Origin: CAVWDU01 sp963840725
GTDB lineage: Bacteria > Pseudomonadota > Gammaproteobacteria > Pseudomonadales > Halieaceae
Direction: 5' to 3'
Assembly: GCA_963840725.1 (NCBI GenBank)
Contig: CAWIZY010000018.1
Coordinates: 1 to 64,000, forward strand
DNA: 64,000 nt
Shown here: piece after piece, positions 36,131 to 45,441 of the stretch
Numbering within the stretch: position 1 is the first letter of the stretch
How the letters are laid out: each line of letters begins with the position of its first letter
Notes under the pieces: model-generated
The model's database searches: none
Seen by the model: the letters and a program-made list of their open reading frames with translations, nothing else
Told to the model about the DNA's origin: nothing
Translations under genes and position numbers: made by a program

Positions 36131-37777
36131 ATGACGCGTTACGTTTTCGTCACTGGTGGTGTGGTCTCGTCTCTGGGTAAGGGCATTGCTGCCGCCTCAC
36201 TTGCCGCTGTTCTTGAAGCCCGCGGGCTGCGGGTCACTCTGCTTAAACTCGACCCCTATATCAATGTCGACCCCGGCACTATGAGCCCGTTTCAGCACGG
36301 TGAGGTTTTTGTCACCGAGGACGGTGCTGAAACAGATCTCGACCTGGGTCACTATGAACGTTTTACCCATGCAACCATGCGGCGCACTAACAACTTCACA
36401 ACCGGGCGGGTCTACAACGCAGTGCTGCGCAAAGAGCGTCGCGGTGACTACCTTGGGGGAACGGTTCAGGTTATCCCGCACATCACCGACGAGATAAAAC
36501 GCCGCGTAGAACTGGGCGCCGAGGGCGCGGATGTGGCCGTGGTTGAGATCGGTGGCACCGTGGGTGATATTGAGAGCCTGCCTTTCCTGGAAGCAACGCG
36601 GCAATTGAAGGTCGAGCTGGGCTCTTCGCGGGCACTGCTTATGCACCTTACCCTGGTGCCCTATATTGCCACCGCAGGCGAGATCAAGACCAAACCCACC
36701 CAGCACTCGGTCAAGGAACTCCGCTCCATAGGCCTGCAGCCAGATGTTCTGCTTTGTCGCTGTGCTGTGGAGATCGAAGAGAGTGCCTGTCGAAAAATAT
36801 CACTGTTCACTAATGTCGAGGCCCGGGCGGTTATTCCGTTGCTCGACGCGGACTCTATCTACCGTATCCCGGGAATGCTGCATGCCCATGGGTTGGACGA
36901 TTTTGTTTTGGAGCGGTTTGGACTCGAGTGCCCGCCCGCCGACCTGGCAGAGTGGGACGAAGTACTGGAGCGGGAGTTTGCTGAAGCACGTGGCCAGGTG
37001 CGCGTCGCTATGGTTGGCAAATACATGGATTTGCTCGACGCCTACAAGTCACTTAACGAGGCGCTGACCCACGCGGGCCTGCAGACACTCACAGAGGTCA
37101 TTGTCGACCATATCGATGCCGAGGATATCGAGCGCGATGGCACCTCCCTGTTAGCTGGTGTAGACGCAATATTGGTACCGGGTGGATTTGGTGACAGAGG
37201 GGTGGAAGGTAAGATCAGCGCGGTACGTTATGCCCGTGAGAACAATATCCCGTTTCTTGGCATCTGTCTGGGCATGCACGTGGCGCTGGTGGAGTACGCA
37301 CGTAATGTGTGTGGGCTGGCTGGCGCTCACTCCAGCGAGATGGAGCCCACCACGCCGCACCCTATCGTGGCGCTTATCACAGAGTGGATGAATGCTGATG
37401 GCTCTACCGAACAGCGTGATGAGGCGTCCGATCTTGGTGGCACAATGCGTTTGGGCGCTCAACTTTGTCACCTGGAACCGGGCAGTCAGGTGCGAGATAT
37501 TTACGCGGCAGATGAGGTGATGGAGCGTCATCGCCATCGTTATGAAGTCAATAATAACTACCTGGATCAACTGCGGGCTGCGGGTATGCGCATGGGTGGT
37601 TGGTCGGCAGATCACTCCCTGGTGGAAATGATAGAGCTGCCCGCGCACCCCTGGTTTATCGCCTGTCAGTTTCACCCGGAATTTACTTCCCGACCACGGG
37701 GCGGCCATCCACTGTTTACCAGTTATATCGAAGCGGCGCTCGCCCACGCGGGAGCGGCAAAGGCCAGCACCGATTGA
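36131..37777 (+). CDS. pyrG: CTP synthase
   Basis: Makes CTP from UTP, ATP and glutamine. The N-terminal synthetase domain has the P-loop VTGGVVSSLGKGIAAASLAA. The C-terminal class I glutamine amidotransferase domain has Cys in FLGICLGMH and the His/Glu pair in CQFHPEF. Length is 548 residues. The 155 bases upstream, after tilS, contain no clear terminator. Confidence 0.98.
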   Translation: MTRYVFVTGGVVSSLGKGIAAASLAAVLEARGLRVTLLKLDPYINVDPGTMSPFQHGEVFVTEDGAETDLDLGHYERFTHATMRRTNNFTTGRVYNAVLRKERRGDYLGGTVQVIPHITDEIKRRVELGAEGADVAVVEIGGTVGDIESLPFLEATRQLKVELGSSRALLMHLTLVPYIATAGEIKTKPTQHSVKELRSIGLQPDVLLCRCAVEIEESACRKISLFTNVEARAVIPLLDADSIYRIPGMLHAHGLDDFVLERFGLECPPADLAEWDEVLEREFAEARGQVRVAMVGKYMDLLDAYKSLNEALTHAGLQTLTEVIVDHIDAEDIERDGTSLLAGVDAILVPGGFGDRGVEGKISAVRYARENNIPFLGICLGMHVALVEYARNVCGLAGAHSSEMEPTTPHPIVALITEWMNADGSTEQRDEASDLGGTMRLGAQLCHLEPGSQVRDIYAADEVMERHRHRYEVNNNYLDQLRAAGMRMGGWSADHSLVEMIELPAHPWFIACQFHPEFTSRPRGGHPLFTSYIEAALAHAGAAKASTD

Positions 37778-37824
37778 ATCCGTACCTGGCGGCTATGCAC
37801 CAGTCATGACAGGGGGTAGTAAGC

Positions 37825-38676
37825 GTGAGCAATGAGACTGTGGTCCTGGGAGATATCCGTTTTTCCAACCGGGCCCCACTGGTGCTGCTGGGTGGGGTGA
37901 ACGTGCTGGAGAGTCGCGCATTCGCACTTGAGGTGGCAGAGCATTACGTCACCGTCTGTGCGAAGCTGGGTATTCCCTACGTATTCAAGGCGTCCTTCGA
38001 CAAGGCAAACCGGTCTTCCATTCATTCATTTCGCGGGCCCGGCCTGGATGCCGGACTGGCCATTCTGGCCGAGGTCAAGAGTACCTTCGGCGTGCCGGTG
38101 ATCACCGATGTGCACACGCCGGAGCAGGCAGCCCCGACGGCCGCCGTTTGCGACATCTTGCAACTACCTGCCTTTCTGGCCCGACAGACCGATCTGGTCG
38201 CGGCGATGGCATCGACCGGATCCGTGATCAACATCAAGAAGCCGCAATTCCTCAGTCCCTCGCAGATGGCTAATGTGGTCGAAAAATTTGTCGAATGCGG
38301 CAATGAGAAGTTGCTGGTTTGTGAGCGTGGCAGCAATTTCGGCTACGACAATCTCGTTGTGGATATGCTCGGCTTCGGGGTCATGAAGCAGGCCTGCGGT
38401 GGCCGGCCGCTGATTTTTGACGTCACCCACGCTTTGCAGTGTCGCGACCCCCAGGGCGCCGCCTCCAGCGGTCGCCGGTCACAGGTGGTCGAGTTGGCAC
38501 GAGCCGGGGTGGCGGTGGGTCTGGCAGGGCTGTTTCTCGAGGCACACCCCGACCCCGATAATGCCCTGTGCGACGGGCCGAGCGCACTCCCACTGGCCCA
38601 GTTGGAACCCTTTTTAACTCAGTTGAAAGCCGTGGATGATGTGGTTAAATCACTGCCGGTGCTTGAGGTCAACTAG
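37825..38676 (+). CDS. kdsA: 3-deoxy-8-phosphooctulonate (KDO-8-P) synthase
   Basis: Condenses phosphoenolpyruvate with arabinose-5-phosphate for the lipopolysaccharide core sugar KDO. The 283-residue protein with a GTG start has KASFDKANRSSIHSFRGPGL and ITDVHTPEQA, both in the active site. It lies between pyrG and eno as in Pseudomonas. Confidence 0.96.
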   Translation: MSNETVVLGDIRFSNRAPLVLLGGVNVLESRAFALEVAEHYVTVCAKLGIPYVFKASFDKANRSSIHSFRGPGLDAGLAILAEVKSTFGVPVITDVHTPEQAAPTAAVCDILQLPAFLARQTDLVAAMASTGSVINIKKPQFLSPSQMANVVEKFVECGNEKLLVCERGSNFGYDNLVVDMLGFGVMKQACGGRPLIFDVTHALQCRDPQGAASSGRRSQVVELARAGVAVGLAGLFLEAHPDPDNALCDGPSALPLAQLEPFLTQLKAVDDVVKSLPVLEVN

Positions 38677-38763
38677 CGTGAACAGTCCCGCGAACGCACA
38701 GGACAAGGGCAATCCAGGTCGGCGTCTACCGCGGTTATTACGGGCAATTATGGAGTTATTGCA

Positions 38764-40050
38764 ATGAACGAAATCGTCAACATAGAGGGCTTTGAGGTCA
38801 TGGACTCCCGGGGCAACCCGACGGTCATGGCCGAGGTGACCCTGAGTACGGGTGAGCGTGGAGCAGCCTGTGCGCCATCGGGCGCCTCTACCGGGTCGCG
38901 TGAGGCACTGGAATTGCGTGACGCCGATGCCAACCGTTACCTGGGCAAGGGGGTGCTCAACGCGGTCGCCAACGTCAATGGCCCAATCCGGGATCTGATG
39001 ATCGGACGAGACGCCGGGGCCCAGCGCGAGCTCGATACGGCAATGATCACTGCCGACGGCACCGACAACAAGGCCAAATTTGGCGCCAATGCCATCCTCG
39101 CCGTCTCCCTGGCAGCCGCCAAGGCGGCAGCCCAGGCGCGCAAGTTGCCACTCTATCAGCACATCGCAGATATCAACGGTAGCAGTGGATTTTCCATGCC
39201 GGTGCCGATGATGAATATTCTCAACGGTGGCGAGCACGCTGATAACAACGTCGATATCCAGGAGTTTATGGTCCAGCCGGTGGCGGCCCCTACCTTTGCC
39301 GAGGGACTGCGCGCCGGCGCTGAAATCTTTCACCACTTGAAAAAGGTGTTGTCCGCGCGCGGCCTGAACACCGCTGTCGGGGATGAGGGCGGCTTTGCGC
39401 CGGACCTGCCGTCCAACGAGGCGGCGCTGGAGGTTATCGCAGAAGCGGTGGCTAAGGCCGGTTACAAACTGGGTAGCGAAATTACGCTCGCTCTGGATTG
39501 CGCAGCATCAGAGTTCTATCGTGACGGGGTCTACGACCTGGCGGGCGAAGGCAAACAGTTCAGCAGTGCGGAGTTTGCCGATTATCTCGCGGAACTTGCT
39601 GGCCATCACCCGATCATTTCTATTGAGGACGGCCTCGACGAGTCGGACTGGGATGGTTGGCACTATTTGACCGAAAAGATCGGCAGTGAAGTTCAACTGG
39701 TCGGTGACGACCTGTTCGTCACCAATACAGAAATCCTCAAACAGGGGATAGAGCGCGGGGTTGCCAATTCCATCCTGATCAAGTTTAACCAGATCGGTAG
39801 CCTGACCGAAACCCTGGATGCAATCGCCATGGCCAAAGCGGCTGGCTATACCGCAGTTATCTCCCACCGATCGGGCGAAACTGAAGACACAACAATCGCC
39901 GATCTGGCGGTGGCGACGGCGGCTGGACAGATAAAAACCGGCTCACTGTGTCGGTCGGACCGGGTTGCCAAGTATAACCGGCTACTGCGGATAGAAGCGG
40001 AACTCGTGGGCCGGGCACCTTATCGTGGCCTGGCTGAGTTCAGGCGCTAA
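38764..40050 (+). CDS. eno: Enolase
   Basis: Converts 2-phosphoglycerate to phosphoenolpyruvate and, in many gammaproteobacteria, is part of the RNA degradosome. Key features: SGASTGSREALELRD, GDEGGFAPDL, metal ligands in LALDCAASEFY and SIEDGLDESDW, and the signature SHRSGETEDTTIADLAV. Length is 428 residues. Confidence 0.98.
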   Translation: MNEIVNIEGFEVMDSRGNPTVMAEVTLSTGERGAACAPSGASTGSREALELRDADANRYLGKGVLNAVANVNGPIRDLMIGRDAGAQRELDTAMITADGTDNKAKFGANAILAVSLAAAKAAAQARKLPLYQHIADINGSSGFSMPVPMMNILNGGEHADNNVDIQEFMVQPVAAPTFAEGLRAGAEIFHHLKKVLSARGLNTAVGDEGGFAPDLPSNEAALEVIAEAVAKAGYKLGSEITLALDCAASEFYRDGVYDLAGEGKQFSSAEFADYLAELAGHHPIISIEDGLDESDWDGWHYLTEKIGSEVQLVGDDLFVTNTEILKQGIERGVANSILIKFNQIGSLTETLDAIAMAKAAGYTAVISHRSGETEDTTIADLAVATAAGQIKTGSLCRSDRVAKYNRLLRIEAELVGRAPYRGLAEFRR

Positions 40051-40065
40051 CCTGGGGAGACAGCC

Positions 40066-40485
40066 GTGCGTTGGCTGCTCGCGTTGCTGGTTCTGCTGCT
40101 GCTGGGATTGCAATATCGCCTCTGGTTCGCCGAGGGAAGTCTCGCCGAACGCACCCGGCTGGAAAGTCAGCTGCAGTCGCTAACACGTGCCAATCGTGAA
40201 TTGCTCGAACGCAATGCGGTACTGGAACGCGAGGTACTGGAGTTGCAGACCGGTAATAGTACCGTAGAGCAACGGGCCCGAGAGCAGCTGGGTCTGGTTC
40301 GCAAAGGCGAGACCTTTTTCCAGATTGTCCCGTCGGCTCGCGAGCGGGGAACGGAGCAAGGAGCCGAGCCGGAAACCGAGCGGCAAGTCATGATCCCCGA
40401 GCCTTCCCTGCCACCGGCAGTTGAGCCGGTTGGCGATCCCCCGGCCTCGCGTAAGCAGCCGCAGGCACCTGAAGGAGATCGGTAA
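40066..40485 (+). CDS. ftsB: Cell division protein FtsB
   Basis: A bitopic membrane protein of the FtsQLB divisome complex. One membrane helix (about residues 3-21) is followed by a coiled coil (LAERTRLESQLQSLTRANRE). A Pro/Glu-rich tail makes it 139 residues, longer than the usual ~95-105. A GTG start lies 15 bases after eno, and the stop overlaps ispD. Confidence 0.93.
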   Translation: MRWLLALLVLLLLGLQYRLWFAEGSLAERTRLESQLQSLTRANRELLERNAVLEREVLELQTGNSTVEQRAREQLGLVRKGETFFQIVPSARERGTEQGAEPETERQVMIPEPSLPPAVEPVGDPPASRKQPQAPEGDR

Positions 40486-41210
40486 TGAGTGATCCGCGGG
40501 CTTGCTGGGGTCTTATTCCGGCCGCTGGCAGCGGGTCCCGAATGGAATCCGATGTCCCCAAACAGTATCTCCCGCTGTGCGGTTCGACCGTGCTGGAACA
40601 CAGCCTGCGCGCATTGCTTGATTGTGGGTCGGTTGCTGGTGTAGTGGTTGCTGTGCATCCAGATGACCCGCGTCCGGCGCACATGGCCTGTCTCCAAGGG
40701 CCACGGGTGCGGGTGGTCGCCGGTGGCAGAGAGCGCTGTGATTCGGTGCTGGCCGGCTTGCAGGCATTGGGCGAACAGGCAGCTGACCGTGACTGGGTAT
40801 TGGTACATGATGCAGCGCGGCCCTGTGTATCGGTGACCGATATTCAGCGCCTTATTGACTGTGTTCGTGAAACCGCTATCGGTGCAATTCTGGCTGCGCC
40901 AATGGTCGACACGGTCAAACAGACAGATACGGCAGGCAGGGTAAGCCACACCCTGGATCGCAGCCGACTGTGGTGTGCACAAACGCCGCAAATGTTCCGG
41001 CTTGGACAATTGCGCGCTGCCTTGTTGCAGGCGCGGGAACGCGACCTTGCGGTTACCGATGAGGCCTCGGCGATGGAACTGGCCGGGCACCCGGTACAAT
41101 TACTGGCGTCCACGTCCAACAATCTCAAAGTGACGGTAGCCGCGGATCTGGCGCTTGCAGCGTGGTTGCTGGGTGATCCGACTATCAATCCGCAAGGGGG
41201 CAACAACTGA
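40485..41210 (+). CDS. ispD: 2-C-methyl-D-erythritol 4-phosphate cytidylyltransferase
   Basis: Third step of the MEP pathway, making CDP-ME. The 241-residue protein has the nucleotidyltransferase signature LIPAAGSGSRMESDVPKQYL and the VHDAARPCVS motif. It overlaps ftsB and ispF by single bases, giving tight coupling with the later pathway gene ispF. Confidence 0.97.
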   Translation: MSDPRACWGLIPAAGSGSRMESDVPKQYLPLCGSTVLEHSLRALLDCGSVAGVVVAVHPDDPRPAHMACLQGPRVRVVAGGRERCDSVLAGLQALGEQAADRDWVLVHDAARPCVSVTDIQRLIDCVRETAIGAILAAPMVDTVKQTDTAGRVSHTLDRSRLWCAQTPQMFRLGQLRAALLQARERDLAVTDEASAMELAGHPVQLLASTSNNLKVTVAADLALAAWLLGDPTINPQGGNN

Positions 41211-41689
41211 TGCGTATTGGTCACGGTTATGATGTGCATCGCTTTGGGCCCGGAAGTAGTGTGGTGCTGGGCGGTGTCGAGATTGCACATCATCAGGGGT
41301 TGGTGGCCCACTCTGATGGCGACGTGTTGATTCATGCGGTCTGTGATGCCTTGCTGGGTGCCGTTGGAGCCGGCGACATCGGTCGGCATTTTCCCGATAC
41401 CGACCCCGCCTATGCGGGTGTGGATAGTCGTAGTCTTCTGACTCGAGTAATGACTATCGTCAACGAACGGGGCTGGCAGTTGGTCAATCTGGACGCCACC
41501 GTGATTGCGCAGGCGCCGCGGCTTGCGCCATATGTCGCCGCCATGGAAACCAATCTGTCCGCTGACCTGGGCACGCAGGCAGCACAGGTGAATGTGAAGG
41601 CGACCACCACCGAGAAGTTGGGGTTTGCAGGGCGCGAAGAGGGCATCGCCGCCCATGCGGTTGTTTTGCTCGCAGCGTCAGAAAAATGA
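41210..41689 (+). CDS. ispF: 2-C-methyl-D-erythritol 2,4-cyclodiphosphate synthase
   Basis: Cyclises CDP-ME2P to MEcPP, the IspG substrate. The 159-residue protein starts RIGHGYDVHRFGPG with the zinc ligands and contains SDGDVLIHAVCDALLGA and FPDTDPAYAG. It overlaps truD by four bases. Confidence 0.97.
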   Translation: MRIGHGYDVHRFGPGSSVVLGGVEIAHHQGLVAHSDGDVLIHAVCDALLGAVGAGDIGRHFPDTDPAYAGVDSRSLLTRVMTIVNERGWQLVNLDATVIAQAPRLAPYVAAMETNLSADLGTQAAQVNVKATTTEKLGFAGREEGIAAHAVVLLAASEK

Positions 41690-42705
41690 CACCGGACTAC
41701 CCCCGGGTCGATTCAATGCCCGAAGTACGGGCACAACTGCGCAGTGTCCCCGAGGATTTCCAGGTTACCGAGCAACTGGGATTCGAGCCCTCCGGTGAGG
41801 GCGAGCACGCGTTTATCTACCTGCAGAAGCGTGAATTGAATACGAATGAGCTGGTACAGAGGCTTGCGCGAATCTCGGGTGTGCCCGGGGCCAATATAGG
41901 ACTCAGTGGCCTGAAAGATCGCAACGCAATAACCCGCCAGTGGTTCTCGGTCGGTCTGGCAGGAAGAGCGGAGCCCGACTGGCGACAACTGGAGGCCGGG
42001 GGTGACGTGACTGTTCTCGGGGTGACCAGGCATCGACGCAAACTGCGACGGGGTGTCCACAAGGCCAACGCGTTTGTCATTCGGCTGCGTCAGTTGGAAG
42101 GGGATAGATCCGGGCTGGAGCAACGGCTGATCCGGGTCCGCTCTGCCGGTGTTCCCAATTACTTTGGTGAGCAACGGTTTGGCGCCGATGGTTCCACCCT
42201 GCGCCAGGCCCGACATTGGATGGATCTGGGCGGCCGGCGTATCGCCAGAACCCGGCGCAGTTTATATCTCTCTGCTCTGCGCGCTTCGTTATTTAACACG
42301 CTGCTCGCCGATCGGGTTAAGGCCCGGGACTGGGACCGTGTTATCGAGGGGGATGTCTGTATGCTGCGTGGCACGCACAGTGTTTTTTCCTGGTCCCGGT
42401 CTGACACGGATCTGGCCGCCCGGGCCGCGGCAGGAGATCTTCACCCAGCCCTGCCGCTGTGGGGAGCCGGTGATCCACTGGCCGGACCAGGAGCGGGCCT
42501 GCGTCAGTTGCGTATCATTGAGTCAGACCCTGCTGCGGGGTTCCTGGTGAGCTGCGGTCTGACGCTGAGTTACCGTGCTACGCGGGTGTTCGCAGATGAC
42601 TTTTGCTGGCAGTTTTGTGATGATGGCAGTCTGCAGCTGAAACTGTCCCTGCCAGCCGGGAGCTATGCCACGGCAGTGCTGAAAGAACTGGTGCAGTATC
42701 AATAG
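41686..42705 (+). CDS. truD: tRNA pseudouridine(13) synthase TruD
   Basis: Isomerises U13 of tRNA-Glu. The catalytic aspartate is in GLKDRNAITRQWFSV (about residues 75-89), and the TruD-specific PNYFGEQRFG follows near 154. Length is 339 residues. In many gammaproteobacteria surE lies next; here pcm follows after 13 bases. Confidence 0.95.
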   Translation: MTPDYPRVDSMPEVRAQLRSVPEDFQVTEQLGFEPSGEGEHAFIYLQKRELNTNELVQRLARISGVPGANIGLSGLKDRNAITRQWFSVGLAGRAEPDWRQLEAGGDVTVLGVTRHRRKLRRGVHKANAFVIRLRQLEGDRSGLEQRLIRVRSAGVPNYFGEQRFGADGSTLRQARHWMDLGGRRIARTRRSLYLSALRASLFNTLLADRVKARDWDRVIEGDVCMLRGTHSVFSWSRSDTDLAARAAAGDLHPALPLWGAGDPLAGPGAGLRQLRIIESDPAAGFLVSCGLTLSYRATRVFADDFCWQFCDDGSLQLKLSLPAGSYATAVLKELVQYQ

Positions 42706-42718
42706 AAGGATAAGGGTA

Positions 42719-43393
42719 GTGAACAGGGGTGTGAACGGGATCGATCTGCATGGTATTGGGATGACCTCGCGGCGCACGCGCGAGCGGTTGATACAGAGAT
42801 TGATCGATCAGGGTGTCAGTGATCCGGCTGTGCTTGACGTGATTCGCACCACCCCCCGGCACCTGTTTCTCGAAGAGGCGATGGCGCATCGAGCTTATGA
42901 GGACGTCTCGCTGCCGATAGGTTTTCAACAAACGCTGTCCCAGCCCTATATCGTCGCGCGAATGACAGAGCTGCTCCTTGCAGCAGGTCCACGGGAACGG
43001 GTGCTTGAGATTGGTACCGGATCGGGTTACCAGACCGCGGTACTGGCGCAGCTGGTAACCGAGGTGTTTAGCGTAGAGCGAATCAAACCGCTACAAGCGC
43101 AGGCGCGTCGACGGATGCGTCAGCTGAAACTGCGCAACGTGCACATGACTCACGCAGATGGCTCACTGGGCTGGCCAGAGAAAGGGCCCTATGACGGCGT
43201 GTTGGCTGCAGCCGCTCCCGACGCCATCCCCAGCGAGCTGCTGCAACAGCTGGCCCCGGGTGGTCGTCTGGTAATTCCGGTTGGGGTTGAATCTCAGCAG
43301 CTCCAGGTTGTTACCCGCACTCGGGAAGGCTTCGAGACCGAAATTATTGAGGCTGTGCGATTTGTTCCGCTGCTGCCCGGGACGGTGCGCTGA
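42719..43393 (+). CDS. pcm: Protein-L-isoaspartate O-methyltransferase
   Basis: Repairs isoaspartyl residues in aged proteins with AdoMet. The motif LEIGTGSGYQTAVLAQL marks the AdoMet site, and the region SQPYIVARMTELL is family-typical. Length is 224 residues from the GTG at 42719; an ATG at 42761 is an alternative start and leaves the domain intact. It is followed with no gap by the DUF368 gene. Confidence 0.95.
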   Translation: MNRGVNGIDLHGIGMTSRRTRERLIQRLIDQGVSDPAVLDVIRTTPRHLFLEEAMAHRAYEDVSLPIGFQQTLSQPYIVARMTELLLAAGPRERVLEIGTGSGYQTAVLAQLVTEVFSVERIKPLQAQARRRMRQLKLRNVHMTHADGSLGWPEKGPYDGVLAAAAPDAIPSELLQQLAPGGRLVIPVGVESQQLQVVTRTREGFETEIIEAVRFVPLLPGTVR

Positions 43394-44319
43394 TGGGTTC
43401 CTGGGGTGTATTTCTGCGCGGGATGCTGATGGGCGCAGCGGATATTGTACCGGGTGTGTCGGGCGGGACCATTGCCTTTATCACCGGCATCTACGACCAG
43501 CTGATTGACAGTATTCGTGCGGTGGACGGAGTTTTTCTGCGCAGACTATTCACTGGCGACGTTGCGGGCGCCTGGCGGCACATTAATGGCAGTTTTCTCG
43601 CGGCTTTGATGGCTGGCATAGTGACCAGTATTTTTTCGCTGGCCCGGGTGATTTCCTGGGCCCTGGAGAATTACCCGGTGCCTTTATGGGCGTTTTTCTT
43701 CGGGCTGATCCTGGCCTCAGCGCTGATGCTATTGCGCGAGGTAGACGCCTGGACGCCGACACCCATTGTCTGCCTTGTAGCAGGCATTGCCATTGCTCTC
43801 GCGATTGCCCTGTCTCCCGTCGGCGCCTTTGATGCGGGTTTGGCCGGTGTTTTCTTCGCGGGCTTCTTCGCGATCTGCGCCATGATTTTACCCGGCATAT
43901 CCGGGAGTTTTATATTGGTCCTGATGGGTATGTACGGATCTGTTCTGCTGGCTATCAAGTCTCTGGACATAGTCTTCATCTTGACTTTTGCTGCGGGTGC
44001 GGCGGCCGGACTGATCTGTTTCTCCCGTATCCTGCATTGGCTGCTGCGGCGCTATCATCAGGCCACGATGGCGTTACTCACTGGTTTCCTATTCGGCTCC
44101 CTGGCTATCGTATGGCCGTGGAAGCGAGTGCTTGAATGGATTGCGGACAGTCACGGCGAAGCAAAGCCGGCCCGCCAGCTGCCGGTGTCCCCGGGTGATT
44201 ACCAGGCCATAACGGGGGAAGACCCAGCGGTAGTTGTGTGCATCGTATTGGTGACCGTGGGATTTCTGCTGGTCTGGCTGATCGACAATTACTGGGGTGC
44301 CAAGCGCTCAGGGGCATGA
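43393..44319 (+). CDS. DUF368 membrane protein, PopT-type undecaprenyl phosphate translocase
   Basis: A polytopic protein of 308 residues with about eight to ten helices. It has the two inverted signature motifs of the DUF368 family, ADIVPGVSGGTIAFITG (about 16-32) and MILPGISGSFILVLMG (about 163-178). Members were shown to flip undecaprenyl phosphate back across the membrane for reuse in wall synthesis (PopT). Its site beside nlpD, a wall-hydrolase activator, is consistent with an envelope role. Confidence 0.85.
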   Translation: MGSWGVFLRGMLMGAADIVPGVSGGTIAFITGIYDQLIDSIRAVDGVFLRRLFTGDVAGAWRHINGSFLAALMAGIVTSIFSLARVISWALENYPVPLWAFFFGLILASALMLLREVDAWTPTPIVCLVAGIAIALAIALSPVGAFDAGLAGVFFAGFFAICAMILPGISGSFILVLMGMYGSVLLAIKSLDIVFILTFAAGAAAGLICFSRILHWLLRRYHQATMALLTGFLFGSLAIVWPWKRVLEWIADSHGEAKPARQLPVSPGDYQAITGEDPAVVVCIVLVTVGFLLVWLIDNYWGAKRSGA

Positions 44320-45158
44320 TGCGACAGACGATCAGCTGTTTCGCTGGCCCACGCTGTCGGCGGGGTCACCACAGCTGGCCTGTTTGGGCTCTCGTCATTG
44401 CGATGGTTCTGATCACCCCGGGGTGCGGTGGCAATGACCGGCGGGCACCGATAGAGGAACGTGCCGGGCCGGAGCAGCAATATGCGAGAATCTATACCGT
44501 GCTGTCCGGAGATACGATGTATTCCATAGCCTTCCGCTACGGTTTGGATTACCGGCGACTGGGCGCGGCGAACGGGCTTGCATCGCCCTACACCATCTAT
44601 CCGGGGCAGCGCTTGTATCTGCGTGAGGCGGACGTAACAAGACCGTCTGTGGCTACAACCCGTCGGCAAGCTCCGTCCGCCGGTACTGCAGCCACCTCTG
44701 CACGTCCCACTTCACCTGTTGAGCCGAAGCCATCACGCAGCTCTGCGCCGGCGGGAAAAGTCCCTCCGTCCTCGGTCAGTAAGGGTCGGGACGAGCCAAG
44801 CTGGCGGTGGCCTGCATCAGGCCCGGTTATTCGCGGCTATTCATCGACCGTACACAAAGGTATTGATATAGGGGGCGAGAGCGGTGATCCCATCTACGCA
44901 GTGGCTGCCGGAAAAGTGGTTTATGCCGGAACCGGAATTGTTGGATTCGGCGAGTTGATCATTGTCAAACATAATGATCTCTATCTAAGTGCCTATGGTC
45001 ACAACAGGCGATTGCTGGTGGTCGAGGGCGACACCGTAAAAGCGGGCCAGAAGATTGCTCTCAAAGGTAACACCGGGACTGACAAAGTGAAGCTGCACTT
45101 TGAAATTCGTCGCGCCGGCAAGCCCATCGACCCTCAACAACGGTTGCCGCGACGTTGA
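44316..45158 (+). CDS. nlpD: NlpD-like lipoprotein (LysM + M23/LytM)
   Basis: NlpD activates the amidase AmiC during cell separation. Starting at the ATG at 44316, which overlaps the previous stop, gives 280 residues. There is a lipobox ITPGC with Cys37, a LysM domain (about 52-95, YTVLSGDTMYSIAFRYGLDY), a Pro/Ser-rich linker and a LytM domain (about 165-278). The LytM site is partly kept (HKGIDIG) but the HxH motif reads KLHFE, so it is probably a non-catalytic activator. Confidence 0.92.
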   Translation: MMRQTISCFAGPRCRRGHHSWPVWALVIAMVLITPGCGGNDRRAPIEERAGPEQQYARIYTVLSGDTMYSIAFRYGLDYRRLGAANGLASPYTIYPGQRLYLREADVTRPSVATTRRQAPSAGTAATSARPTSPVEPKPSRSSAPAGKVPPSSVSKGRDEPSWRWPASGPVIRGYSSTVHKGIDIGGESGDPIYAVAAGKVVYAGTGIVGFGELIIVKHNDLYLSAYGHNRRLLVVEGDTVKAGQKIALKGNTGTDKVKLHFEIRRAGKPIDPQQRLPRR

Positions 45159-45441
45159 CTGATGACCCGGCCGGGAAGCTGCGCTGAAAAATCAACGTAA
45201 GGCATGCTGGCCTCAGTTCGGCCTGTAATCGATGCGCCGCCTGTAGACTTTCGAATATGATACAAGGCAGGGACAGCGATCTTTTTTTATACGGCCTGGA
45301 ACAGCTTGCGACGCGGGGTTTAATTTTTCGGGTCTGCTTGAAATTGCGTATTGTGCTGGGTTACTCTGTCCTGCCCGTAAGGAAAACTCTCGATAATTCA
45401 AATTAGAATATGCGGAGAGAGGTGGCCATGGAGGTGGAGAT

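Noticed and set aside
40167..41099. 310-codon minus-strand ORF over ftsB-ispD
   Set aside because: Antisense of two clear genes; no motif.
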